This document shows, one piece after another, positions 16,785 to 24,391 of a stretch of 38,148 nt of DNA (within the stretch, counting starts at the first letter, position 1; every line of letters starts with the position of its first letter). Position numbers and translations under genes: made by a program. The stretch comes from a virus: IMG/VR virus record IMGVR_UViG_3300005253_000220, positions 1 through 38,148 of that record. One strand, written 5' to 3'. A model generated the notes under the pieces. That model ran no database searches, had not been told where the DNA came from, and saw only the letters and a program-made list of their open reading frames with translations.

Positions 16785-17522
16785 TCATCCGAAGTCGTAA
16801 CTTTGGGTGTTTACTGTCGCCTGAAATCGTTCTGGAGGAACGGCCTGATTGGGTTCAAGGTCACCCAGTTTCAAGCTCCAGAGATGCTGCCAAGGACTGA
16901 GCATTGCCACGAGCACATCCGGACCATCTGGTCGGGCACAGATAGCGGCATTATACTCAACTTCGGTTTTGGCTGGCGAGGCTGCCTCCATGAATGGTCC
17001 ATAGGCATAGAAGAAACGCTCGTGGTAGAGCGCAGGAACGAGTGACCAATAGAAGGCGTACCGCTCAAAGCTAACACCGACTTGCTGACCAAACCTCCTC
17101 CCCCGCCCTCCACGCACCGAACCGCTGGGCTGACCCATGCGAATGCACCCAATCTCTGGGTGCTGGGTTAGCAGATTCATCCAGGGCTGTAGATCCAAAT
17201 CGCAAGCAAGTTCCCAGTCGTCCATTGGATATAGTACAAACGGGCTTATCTTTGTGCAGACTGCAAGCCCTGTATTGAGCGATGCTCCCAGTCCCCCCTG
17301 CTGCTGCTGGCTATAGCTTAGGGTAGCCCAGTCTCCCAGCAGCCGCCTCCAGAATGATTCTCCAAAATCAAGGTCTGGTGCCGATCCATCATCGGAGACA
17401 TGAACATGTACCTCTCCCGGAACGCCTAGGTGTGCCTTCCAGCTCTCCACCGCACGGCGAACTGCTTCGATCCGCAACTGACCCCCCGGCGGCACATACG
17501 TGGTTACTAGGACAGCGATCAT
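16785..17522 (-). CDS. GT2-like glycosyltransferase
   Basis: A 245-residue protein with the GT-A fold pattern: IAVLVTTYVPPGG at the start, HVSDDGSAPD at about 40-50, and a metal/donor site FVLYPMDDWELA at about 115-126. It shares the DDWEL pattern and the DDGS motif with the 239-residue protein at 20410-21129, so the two are likely paralogs. The expected product is a nucleotide-sugar-dependent transferase acting in the cytoplasm; donor and acceptor are unknown. The ATG overlaps the upstream stop (ATGA). The stop overlaps an upstream ATG of the three-domain transferase. Confidence 0.75.
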   Translation of the reverse strand: MIAVLVTTYVPPGGQLRIEAVRRAVESWKAHLGVPGEVHVHVSDDGSAPDLDFGESFWRRLLGDWATLSYSQQQQGGLGASLNTGLAVCTKISPFVLYPMDDWELACDLDLQPWMNLLTQHPEIGCIRMGQPSGSVRGGRGRRFGQQVGVSFERYAFYWSLVPALYHERFFYAYGPFMEAASPAKTEVEYNAAICARPDGPDVLVAMLSPWQHLWSLKLGDLEPNQAVPPERFQATVNTQSYDFG

Positions 17523-18202
17523 GATCCCAGCCCTACCCGCATCGTCTCTGGCCTGCTTATAGTGGATACTGCTGTCTCCACGTCAACGAGAGACCTCCTG
17601 GTGGTGGCTGCCAGTTCCTCACAGAAGATTGCGGAATCTGTAGTCTTGAGGTTGAGAACTTCCGGGAACCGGAATCGACACATGGGGATTTGGTGATGGG
17701 TGCAGATTTGCAGTCCATATCCTACGGCCGCCAGCAGAACCAAGTCGGCATCCTCGCCCTCATAGATATAGGGAAGTAGCCGCGGATCCCATGCTGCGCG
17801 TGAGAGCGTTATATGTGCCAGCATCCGACTTGGCTGTACCACGCGGTCGACTAATCCTGCATGCACCCACAGATCGAGAAGCGGCAGTAGAAGCGGGGAC
17901 TTAACCACTTGTCCCAGTGCGTCTGTAGAAGGTGGCAATGCTTCCTGTAATCGGATCCGTAATGGACGGGGGTTTGTGTCGGAGATGGGCTGATCGAGCC
18001 GCGCCTCCGACCACTGGCAAGTAGGAAATCGTGCTTTCATCGGACCGATAAGGAGTTCTCGGCACAGGGTATGAAGGGGAGGATACTCCCACCCAGCATT
18101 CACCTTCTGATCGAAACTCCCACCAGGATCGAATCCCAACTCCCTAAAGCACTCGGCGACGAACGACGTTCCCGTCTTGCCTAGTCCAGTAATGAAGATC
18201 AC
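17519..18202 (-). CDS. Sulfotransferase-like P-loop protein
   Basis: A 227-residue protein starting at GTG 18202, which overlaps the upstream TGA (GTGA). The longer open frame upstream is the antisense-like shadow of the kinase-methyltransferase gene and is rejected. The N-terminus FITGLGKTGTSFVAECFRELG matches the PAPS-binding P-loop of the sulfotransferase family (G-x-x-K/R-S/T-G-T-S). A later R...S...R region around residues 125-145 (QPSRMLAHITLSRAAWD) may form the 3'-phosphate site. The predicted reaction transfers sulfate from PAPS to a sugar or protein, which would add charge to a glycan. The call rests on the P-loop and length; another small P-loop transferase is possible. Confidence 0.55.
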   Translation of the reverse strand: MIFITGLGKTGTSFVAECFRELGFDPGGSFDQKVNAGWEYPPLHTLCRELLIGPMKARFPTCQWSEARLDQPISDTNPRPLRIRLQEALPPSTDALGQVVKSPLLLPLLDLWVHAGLVDRVVQPSRMLAHITLSRAAWDPRLLPYIYEGEDADLVLLAAVGYGLQICTHHQIPMCRFRFPEVLNLKTTDSAIFCEELAATTRRSLVDVETAVSTISRPETMRVGLGS

Positions 18203-19269
18203 GTGACTTCCCAGACTGTTCGGTGCGCTGGGCGTCCAGCTACGTGGACTCTGACCAGCTCCTTCGGAGTGCCGACCTGCGCAAGCATCGCCTGCACGTC
18301 CTCCTCGGTCTGAAGAAAGTCCGGCCCGGGACCGTCTCCGTAGAGCTGTGTCTCGAAGAACAGCTTGCCACCCTGCCGCCGTCGCGATAGCTGCTGCATG
18401 ATGCGGCTTAGCAGCTCCAGCGCAGCCTTCTTCCCGTGCGTCTGTACGATGTACGGCCACGTTGAGAACAGCAGTACCGCGTCGTAGTTGAAGTCAGTAA
18501 CGTCCATGATGTCCGTCTTCCGCCAGGTCATCTTCCCGTGCATTCCGTCCCACAGCGCATGGGCGATCTGGACGGAGTCCTCGCCGGTGCGGAACCCTCC
18601 GCCGTCAACGCCAGTGGTGTGCATCCCCTCAGCCGCCGCCAGTGCGCAGAAGTCGCCCTGGAAGCAGCCAAGGTCTAGTAGCGTCTTGTCCTCAAGACCC
18701 CGGTGCGGATCGGAGTTACCGTCGCGGAGGCTACCGCAGACGGAGAACCAGCGGCGGATGATACGCGGAGTGTCAGGTGTGGGGTGTGCCTCAGAAGCCA
18801 CCGTTGCTGCCCATTTCAACAGGTAGAAGAAGTCGGGGCTCCTATGCTTCGGTGGGCACGGCTCGTCGTAGAGGTGCGCCTCGTGGAAGTCAACGGCGAC
18901 CGGGGTTGAGTTGGCGCACACGAACATGTTCTGGTGAGTGAGGTCGTCGTGATGGATCTCGTAGTGCCGCAGCGTCCAGAGGAGCCGTGCGATATTGCGG
19001 CGGAACTGCTCACCATCCTCAACTGGCTCCGCCTTGATGTATGTCTCCACGATGTAGTCGTCGTGCTGCTCAATCAACTCGGGGGCGATCCCGCTGCCCG
19101 CTAGTATGCGGAGGATGCGGGCCTCGTTGGCGATCGCCTTCTTGTTCTCCCATAGGCGCCCGTCCGCCTCACACACTCCGTCGAAGGTAACACGCTTGAC
19201 AATGACGCCGTTCTCGTGGCTGACTTCGAGACCATAGTGGCCTCCGACACGGACTGGCTCTTCAGACAT
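18199..19269 (-). CDS. Kinase-like and SAM methyltransferase fusion
   Basis: The protein has 356 residues and two domains. Residues 1-135 look like a small kinase of the aminoglycoside or lipopolysaccharide kinase type: VIVKR (22-26), an NEARIL helix (48-53), a catalytic loop HHDDLTHQN (106-114) and a metal-binding VDFHE (126-130). Residues 190-356 are a class I methyltransferase with LLDLGCFQGDFC (197-208) and GVDGG acidic-loop motifs. The kinase domain is short, about 130 residues, so it may be a minimal fold. A bifunctional enzyme that phosphorylates and methylates a glycan end, as in capping of bacterial O-antigen chains, fits the surroundings. It starts by TAATG coupling to the preceding virion-like gene and ends in a GTGA overlap with the sulfotransferase gene. 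Domains are clear; substrate is inferred. Confidence 0.75.
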   Translation of the reverse strand: MSEEPVRVGGHYGLEVSHENGVIVKRVTFDGVCEADGRLWENKKAIANEARILRILAGSGIAPELIEQHDDYIVETYIKAEPVEDGEQFRRNIARLLWTLRHYEIHHDDLTHQNMFVCANSTPVAVDFHEAHLYDEPCPPKHRSPDFFYLLKWAATVASEAHPTPDTPRIIRRWFSVCGSLRDGNSDPHRGLEDKTLLDLGCFQGDFCALAAAEGMHTTGVDGGGFRTGEDSVQIAHALWDGMHGKMTWRKTDIMDVTDFNYDAVLLFSTWPYIVQTHGKKAALELLSRIMQQLSRRRQGGKLFFETQLYGDGPGPDFLQTEEDVQAMLAQVGTPKELVRVHVAGRPAHRTVWEVT

Positions 19270-19865
19270 TACAGCACCTCCCGCAAACTTACGATCGCGT
19301 ACCGTGCATCCCGATCATGTTCGGGAGTCGTAGCAGGATCAGGAAGACCTCCAGCTACGTGCCCCTCTTGGTTAAGGACAGCAAGAACAGCTTGCTTCAT
19401 GACGCTAGCGTTGGCACCGCTCGCCGTGATTGGTAGACTGGCCATACCAGTTGCATCCGGACCGTAACAGGTCGGGGCTACATCGCTAACTGCCGTTAGG
19501 AAGTAGAAGCCCTCAAGCAGCTCTTGGCTGATGGTCTTCACCTTATATCCGGCCGCACCACTCACATCCACCGTGCCGGCGTCCAGAATGCGCGTCGAGG
19601 GTTGCAGATCATCGTCGGCGTTGTAGATGCCGAGTCGTGCTAAGCCAGCCGCCCCTGCCTGCGTGGAGATTGCGATCCTATCGTAGGTAGTCGTCCTCGA
19701 CACGTAGATGGGAATGAAGTACTCTTCACCCGCTATCAGCACAGCCGTCCCTGTCTGGAATCCCGCCCAGCCTGGACGGACATAAGGCTGCTCCCCTGGC
19801 ACATAGAGAGTAGGAAGTACGCGAGCCCCTGCTGCGCCACCTGCTGCGCCGCTAAAGCTACTCAT
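19269..19865 (-). CDS. Virion-like beta-rich protein
   Basis: A 198-residue protein starting MSSFSGAAGG at ATG 19865, with GGAGG 7 bases upstream and an ATGA overlap with the preceding stop. Upstream in-frame codons are not needed. The Ala/Gly-rich start is followed by a jelly-roll-like pattern (FIPIYVSRTTTYDRIAIST...GLARLGIYNADDDLQPS...LEGFYFLTAVSD), common in phage head or tail decoration proteins. It has no enzyme motif, signal peptide or membrane span. It sits with the next upstream gene (also virion-like) between glycosyltransferases and a kinase-methyltransferase. It could be a particle protein that carries the glycan or binds to it. Role inferred. Confidence 0.55.
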   Translation of the reverse strand: MSSFSGAAGGAAGARVLPTLYVPGEQPYVRPGWAGFQTGTAVLIAGEEYFIPIYVSRTTTYDRIAISTQAGAAGLARLGIYNADDDLQPSTRILDAGTVDVSGAAGYKVKTISQELLEGFYFLTAVSDVAPTCYGPDATGMASLPITASGANASVMKQAVLAVLNQEGHVAGGLPDPATTPEHDRDARYAIVSLREVL

Positions 19866-20404
19866 GCAGGTTCCTCCGTCCACTCGATATAGCCGTTGAT
19901 GATTGCGTCGGCCTGGAGCACAATTGTCATGCACTCAGCGGCACCTCGCAGGACAGCTTCCCGTACATTCTGCACGTCGCCAAACGTCTCGAAGAGCACA
20001 TCACTCGTCCCGTGATCAGCATCGTAGATATTGCCTACTGCTGCTCCCGGTGTCGGAGCGACTGTGTAGAGGCGGACGACAGCACTCGCAGCATCGTCCG
20101 CGCTATCGAGCGGCACCTTTGCGGGAGTCGTACTGGTACCTCCAGTTGCGGCCGCGCTGTTCTTCGTGAAGATCAGCGGAGCTTGGGCGACTGAAGGCTT
20201 AGCGAATTGAACGCGCGAAACGCGGATAACACGGTTTGCTGCTCCCTGGATTTGGACGGCCACACCAATCACTCCAGCCAAGTCCGCAAAGGTCGTACGG
20301 TACGTGGCTCTCGTTGCTAACACCGCGGTGTTAGCTGCCGCCAGAGCCTCAAGCGTAGCCAGTCGTTGTCTGACCTGGACAAGTGTCTTCTCTGCACTTT
20401 GCAT
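19862..20404 (-). CDS. Virion-like protein with N-terminal helix
   Basis: A 180-residue protein starting MQSAEKTL at ATG 20404 (AGAGGA about 9 bases upstream). It begins with a heptad-like helix (about 5-30, LVQVRQRLATLEALAAAN), suited to trimerisation. A beta-rich Ala/Thr/Ser body follows, ending in a short segment (INGYIEWTEEP) seen in many phage structural proteins. Ser and Thr content is high in the middle (SAAATGGTSTTPAK), which could offer O-glycosylation sites. It precedes a second virion-like gene with an ATGA overlap. The virion role is inferred from composition and fold pattern. Confidence 0.5.
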   Translation of the reverse strand: MQSAEKTLVQVRQRLATLEALAAANTAVLATRATYRTTFADLAGVIGVAVQIQGAANRVIRVSRVQFAKPSVAQAPLIFTKNSAAATGGTSTTPAKVPLDSADDAASAVVRLYTVAPTPGAAVGNIYDADHGTSDVLFETFGDVQNVREAVLRGAAECMTIVLQADAIINGYIEWTEEPA

Positions 20405-20409
20405 TGGTA

Positions 20410-21129
20410 CTATTCCTCTCCCTGCATTGGTGCGGTGCTGCCCGCAGCCTCTTCCTCTCCGCCGGCCTTGGCCGCACCGATGTGGACGAACAGGTCGCCG
20501 CTCGGCTTGACAAGATCCATTGGCCACACGACGCCCGCACGTGCCTCGGCACGGCTAGCGACCTCCATCTCCGTCTTGCCCTGCTGGAGGTTCTCTGGCC
20601 AGATGCCGATATCGCGCTCAAAACTCACCGTCTCCAGACGTGGGCCTCCAGCGAAGACATGGCGCTCAGGCGAGGATGGGTCAAAGGCTAGCCAGTGAAG
20701 GTTCTCGTGCCAGACTACCGTCCCTCGGAGCTCAGCGGTGAATCCGATGTATCCGAGCCGACAGCAGCGGAAAGCGTCAGCCCGTAGTGCCGCTGCGATG
20801 GGCGCCAGGTCAAACGGGCGTACGAGCTCCCAGTCGTCCTCCAATGGCAGCACCAAGTCGGCGACCCGGTGCGCGTCCTGGAGTGCGAGATTGTAGTTTC
20901 CTCCGTAGCCGCGCCCCCCACTGTTCGAGACGCTAGTGCGGTCGCCGTACTGCTCTCGCGCACGGGCCACGATCTCCTCGCGGAACGCCGGGTCGGAGCC
21001 GTCATCAGCTATGTGCATCCAGAACTCGTCGTCGCTGGCGGAGAGGTTCGTGAGTGCCTCAAGGGTCTTGAACGCGTACTCCGTCCGTTCCTTCGGCCGG
21101 TCGCAGGTCAGCAGTACGATAGCGATCAC
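20410..21129 (-). CDS. GT2-like glycosyltransferase
   Basis: A 239-residue protein starting at GTG 21129 (GTGA overlap, GGAGGT 8 bases upstream). It opens IAIVLLTCDRPKE, has HIADDGSDP at about 40-50, and LVLPLEDDWELVRPFDL near 92-108 as the metal/donor site. These match the 245-residue transferase at 16785-17522, so they may be duplicated genes with separate acceptor specificities. The C-terminus is acidic and Gly-rich (GGEEEAAGS). Predicted cytoplasmic nucleotide-sugar transferase; donor unknown. Confidence 0.72.
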   Translation of the reverse strand: MIAIVLLTCDRPKERTEYAFKTLEALTNLSASDDEFWMHIADDGSDPAFREEIVARAREQYGDRTSVSNSGGRGYGGNYNLALQDAHRVADLVLPLEDDWELVRPFDLAPIAAALRADAFRCCRLGYIGFTAELRGTVVWHENLHWLAFDPSSPERHVFAGGPRLETVSFERDIGIWPENLQQGKTEMEVASRAEARAGVVWPMDLVKPSGDLFVHIGAAKAGGEEEAAGSTAPMQGEE

Positions 21130-21803
21130 GGCGAGTACCTCCTCCAGGTTGGCGGTCGCCAGTCGGCGGTCAACTTGTTCCGTACCTCGTGTAGGATGCT
21201 AAACCAAGATCGCCGCTGCGCTGTGTCTGTGTTCTCATGGACACGATACCAGTATAGCGGTTCTGTTCCGTCAACCATAATGATCGGGACTGGGCCGTGC
21301 GCAAGGAGGATGGACAGGAACATGGTATCCGCCGCCCCGACGACCGACTCTGGCGGGAAGCCACCTGTCTTTCGCCAGAGGCCTTTGGTCACCATCGCCG
21401 CGTGGCAGGCGATGTATTGGTCCTCCCGGCCATCGCTGTGCATGACCCCGACATTGTAGTACGCGTCGATCTCGCCCTCGCGGAGGTAGGCCTCAACGCA
21501 CTTCTCAAGGCAGTTGGGCAGGAGCTTGTCGTCGGCGCCGAGCATGAAGACGAGGTCCGTCTTCGCCAGCGCTACACCGCAATTGAAGACGCCAGCAACG
21601 CCAAGGTGCCAGGGAGCGCGCCAGACACGGAGCTGCGGCAGCCTTTCGGTGCCACCACCTATCGACAGGTTTGCCATATCGTCGACTAGGAGGACGTCAG
21701 CCGCCGGGTGCGTCTGCTGCGCGACGCTCTCCAAACACTCCTCTAGAAAGTCGGTGTGGTGTGCCTCGGGACCGACCGGGATGATGACGCTTATGCCCGA
21801 CAT
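21126..21803 (-). CDS. GT2 family glycosyltransferase
   Basis: A 225-residue GT-A protein. SGISVIIPVGPEAH begins the nucleotide-binding strand, LLVDDMA follows near residue 40, and LVFMLGADDKLLP (about 85-97) holds the acidic metal site. GAADTMFLS (about 155-163) fits the region that positions the acceptor base. This is the standard single-domain family GT2 layout and length. The ATG has GGAG 5 bases upstream and overlaps the end of the RmlD-like gene by 13 bases. Sugar and acceptor cannot be told from sequence. Confidence 0.82.
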   Translation of the reverse strand: MSGISVIIPVGPEAHHTDFLEECLESVAQQTHPAADVLLVDDMANLSIGGGTERLPQLRVWRAPWHLGVAGVFNCGVALAKTDLVFMLGADDKLLPNCLEKCVEAYLREGEIDAYYNVGVMHSDGREDQYIACHAAMVTKGLWRKTGGFPPESVVGAADTMFLSILLAHGPVPIIMVDGTEPLYWYRVHENTDTAQRRSWFSILHEVRNKLTADWRPPTWRRYSP

Positions 21804-22552
21804 CGGATCTCCTCCACCAGCCAGTGCAGCATATCTTCTACTGGCGGAACTTCGATATCCGGCCAGAGCACGCGCCAGATGGCGGGCTCTACGGTGCCAA
21901 CAGGCTCAATGGGAAGGTCGAGTTGCTCCTTGAGGTACGTTATCATGAATGCCTTCGTGACCTCTGTCGGCGACGCGACGTGGACAACACCCGTCCGTCT
22001 CCCCTCTGCCAGGATGACGAGATGCTCCGCCATGATGTCCACGCTCGTACCGTTCCAGTGGGCGCGCTCCCAGGCGTCGACCTGCCCCTTAGCGAACAGC
22101 AGCCAGCCGAGGAATCCGGCTCCCTCACCGATGAAGCTGCCACGTACGACGAGCACATGGTCGCCGCTGGGCTCGCCGGCCAACTTGGTTCGGCCGTAGA
22201 GGTCTACGGGGTCAGGTGTCAGACCGGAGTCCAGCCCGTAGCCGCTGCTGGTGGGGTACTTGCGCCCAGAGAATACGCAGTCGGTACTCATGTGGACGAG
22301 GCGAATACCTAGGCGCGCCAGGTTGTGGGGGCCGAGGGCGTTAGCCAGTACGGTCTCGGAGTATGGACGACCAGGAAGGACGCCAGCACAGTTGATGATT
22401 GCGTCAATTGAGCGATTAGGGACTACCTCCTGCCAGAGCACTATATCGCACTGGTCACGGCTCGTTGCCACCACCGTATGATCACGGTAGTCCGCGATCT
22501 TGCAGACCGCCCTACCGAGTAGTCCGTTTGCGCCTGGGACCCAGATCCGCAT
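21791..22552 (-). CDS. RmlD-like sugar-nucleotide reductase
   Basis: A 253-residue extended SDR protein. The Rossmann motif GANGLLG lies at residues 7-13, and HMSTDCVFSG near 86-95 carries the catalytic Thr/Ser region. DLYGRTKLAGE supplies the Tyr-x-x-x-Lys pair. The length and motif order match dTDP-4-dehydrorhamnose reductase (RmlD), which makes dTDP-L-rhamnose; related enzymes reduce other 4-keto sugars. No RmlA, B or C gene is present in the window, so the keto sugar would come from the host or from the nearby dehydratase. The ATG at 22552 has AGGAGG about 6 bases upstream and lies 41 bases inside the end of the methyltransferase gene; upstream in-frame codons lack a ribosome site. Confidence 0.78.
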   Translation of the reverse strand: MRIWVPGANGLLGRAVCKIADYRDHTVVATSRDQCDIVLWQEVVPNRSIDAIINCAGVLPGRPYSETVLANALGPHNLARLGIRLVHMSTDCVFSGRKYPTSSGYGLDSGLTPDPVDLYGRTKLAGEPSGDHVLVVRGSFIGEGAGFLGWLLFAKGQVDAWERAHWNGTSVDIMAEHLVILAEGRRTGVVHVASPTEVTKAFMITYLKEQLDLPIEPVGTVEPAIWRVLWPDIEVPPVEDMLHWLVEEIRCRA

Positions 22553-23141
22553 CTCTCTCCTCCTGCTTGACATACCGCTGGCCAGCCCAGCCGATACCTG
22601 CAACCTTGACAACGCTCAACTCCTGTTTCCGTACCAACTCATTGACGGCGCGCTTGACACCACGAGCTGGCCGCACACCAAGACCGTATAGCATGGGATC
22701 GCCGTAGTCGTGAATCCAGACGAAGCCGCTGTCGCGTAGTAGGGGCAGCCATGCCGCTAGATCGGCGAGGACTGCCTTGTAGGTATGTTCAGCGTCCACC
22801 AGTAGAAGATCGATGTCCTGCCCGCCACGCTCGAAGATGGCTCGGGCTGAGTCGCCCACGAACCCCCGCCAGTCCCGGAGCCTGCCGATATTGCTCACCA
22901 CCAGTTTGCTCCACGCTAGTGCCTGTGCGTCGTGATCGACCGTGCGCACCAGAATCTTGTCCGACACCTCAGCAAAGACGGAGAGTGCCGTAGTTCCGCT
23001 GCCAGCGCCGATGTCTACGACCTGAAGAACCCGATGGGGCTCCTGTTCCCGAAGCCGCCGAACTAGCTCACGAATGAGGTCGACGTCCTCCGCGATGAGC
23101 ATCTGTCGGCTTGCGGATAGAGCGTGTGCCGGACAGGTCAT
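22512..23141 (-). CDS. Class I SAM-dependent methyltransferase
   Basis: A 209-residue protein with motif I VVDIGAGSGTTALSVF (about 42-57), an acidic loop VDHDAQAL (about 68-75), and LLLVDAEHTYKAVLAD (about 112-127) near the active site. The last motif, with VDAEHTY, is typical of the methyltransferase 24 group that modifies sugars in glycan clusters. Predicted to methylate a sugar hydroxyl or a related group. It is directly followed by the RmlD-like gene (41-base overlap). The C-terminus is strongly basic (GPRRKRTTR). Confidence 0.78.
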   Translation of the reverse strand: MTCPAHALSASRQMLIAEDVDLIRELVRRLREQEPHRVLQVVDIGAGSGTTALSVFAEVSDKILVRTVDHDAQALAWSKLVVSNIGRLRDWRGFVGDSARAIFERGGQDIDLLLVDAEHTYKAVLADLAAWLPLLRDSGFVWIHDYGDPMLYGLGVRPARGVKRAVNELVRKQELSVVKVAGIGWAGQRYVKQEERDADLGPRRKRTTR

Positions 23142-23143
23142 GG

Positions 23144-23371
23144 CTACTGCTTCCCTCCGTTGCTGCGCTGGCCGTTCTTGTAGCCGTTCTGGTGGCCGAA
23201 GAAGAAGGCCAGGCCAGCCATCACGACGTTGGAGAACACGACGTTTATGGCTATGATCTGCTCGACTGACCAGTTGGCACTCATACCCACAAGGGTAGTC
23301 ACCAGCATAGCGGTGAGCCCACCCAGCGCGAGCGCTCCGGCGAACAGCAGTTTGATCGTGCTCTCAGTCAT
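23144..23371 (-). CDS. Small two-span membrane protein (possible holin)
   Basis: A 75-residue protein with two predicted membrane spans (about 7-29 and 40-59) separated by a short polar turn. It has a hydrophilic, positively charged C-terminus (NGYKNGQRSNGGKQ). This topology and size match class II holins, which permeabilise the inner membrane at lysis. No endolysin is found beside it, and it sits between the dehydratase and methyltransferase genes rather than in a lysis cassette. A helper for membrane-bound glycan transfer is the alternative. AGGAGG is present 6 bases before the ATG. Confidence 0.5.
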   Translation of the reverse strand: MTESTIKLLFAGALALGGLTAMLVTTLVGMSANWSVEQIIAINVVFSNVVMAGLAFFFGHQNGYKNGQRSNGGKQ

Positions 23372-23381
23372 CGGGTGCCTC

Positions 23382-24326
23382 CTAAAGCTCCTCAGTGTCA
23401 GCGATCAGCTTTCGCATCTCGTCGACCTCCATGCGGTAGTGCGGGGTATGCGATGCGAGCGTGAACGCCTCTCGGCCCTCTTCGTTGGGAGCGGCGCCAC
23501 GAACTACAGGCAGCAGTTCGAGGTGGTCTGTATGTGCCACAACCCGTACCGACTCTTGGTGGTGCAGGAGAGACTCGTGCATCTTCTCACCCGGGCGCAT
23601 ACCTGTGATTTCCACAGGAGTGTCGTCGCCTACAGCGGCGCGCACGGTGTCTGCCAGTGTCATTGCCCGCACTAGCGGGATTGCGATCGAGCCGCCGTCG
23701 AGCTGGAGACCGGTGAGGATGAGGTCAATGGCCTCGTCCACACCCATCCAGAAGCGTGTCATCTTCGGATCCGTGACCTTGACGCTGCCTGTCTCCGTGA
23801 ACTGCCGGCGGAAGAGCGGAATCACCGAGCCTGTGCTGCCGATGACATTGCCGTACCGGACGCAGGTGAAGATGGTTTCGTAGCTCGATACCTCGGCGAA
23901 CAGGCGTTCCATCGCCATCTTGGAGCAGCCATACACGTTGACTGGCTGCACGGCCTTGTCGGTTGAGATACCGATGACACGAGACACTTCGGCGTACAGT
24001 GCCGCCTTCGCTACAGCCTGAGCCCCACCGATGTTGACAGCGAGGCACTCGGCCGCGTTGAGCTCGGCCTCTGGGATGTACTTCAGCGCCGCGGCGTGGA
24101 CGACGAAGTCTACGCCCTCCATTGCCGCCATCAGGCGGTCGGTGTCGCGGACATCGCCGAGGATGTACTTGGCGAAGGGGTACTGCTGCCGGCAGATGTC
24201 CTGCTTCATTTCGTCGCGGGAAAATACTATAGGGTCCCACGCCAGGCGGTGGGTAGCGATGCGTCGTAGAATCCCCCGCCCCAGGAATCCTGCTCCTCCG
24301 GTGATCAATACTCTCGGTGTCGTCAT
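23382..24326 (-). CDS. UDP-GlcNAc 4,6-dehydratase-like enzyme (PseB/CapD type)
   Basis: A 314-residue SDR enzyme starting MTTPRVLITGGAGFLG. The longer frame upstream is a shadow of the capsid gene; ATG 24326 has AGGAGG about 6 bases before it. It shows the Rossmann GGAGFLG, the STDKA (about 119-123) and NVYGCSK (about 128-134) catalytic Tyr/Lys segment, and RYGNVIGSTGSVIPLF. TRFWMGVDEAIDLIL and RPGEKMHE near the end are typical of PseB/CapD/FlaA1 dehydratases. These convert UDP-GlcNAc to a 4-keto-6-deoxy sugar, the first step of pseudaminic, legionaminic or 6-deoxy-amino-sugar pathways. It lacks the N-terminal membrane domain of CapD. It is the first gene after the capsid gene and probably supplies precursor for the downstream transferases. 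Confidence 0.85.
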   Translation of the reverse strand: MTTPRVLITGGAGFLGRGILRRIATHRLAWDPIVFSRDEMKQDICRQQYPFAKYILGDVRDTDRLMAAMEGVDFVVHAAALKYIPEAELNAAECLAVNIGGAQAVAKAALYAEVSRVIGISTDKAVQPVNVYGCSKMAMERLFAEVSSYETIFTCVRYGNVIGSTGSVIPLFRRQFTETGSVKVTDPKMTRFWMGVDEAIDLILTGLQLDGGSIAIPLVRAMTLADTVRAAVGDDTPVEITGMRPGEKMHESLLHHQESVRVVAHTDHLELLPVVRGAAPNEEGREAFTLASHTPHYRMEVDEMRKLIADTEEL

Positions 24327-24344
24327 CTCTCCTCCTGCTCGTGC

Positions 24345-24368
24345 TGGGGAGAGGCCGCCGCCTCCCCA
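24345..24368 (-). other. GC-rich hairpin between capsid and dehydratase genes
   Basis: Seven-base stem TGGGGAG/CTCCCCA with a 10-base loop. No T-run follows, so it is not an obvious intrinsic terminator. It lies in the 65-base gap after the capsid gene and may partly block read-through or shield the capsid message from decay, which would lower sugar-enzyme expression relative to capsid. Confidence 0.35.
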
Positions 24369-24391
24369 CCAACACGGTATGGTCGCTAGTG

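Noticed and set aside
15901-16800. 299-codon plus-strand frame
   Set aside because: Antisense to the N-terminal GT4 domain, whose donor motif is clear.
14071-24326. Host chromosome segment or prophage boundary
   Set aside because: Capsid genes on one side and connector genes on the other, same strand, with overlapping stops and starts throughout; no integrase or attachment site.
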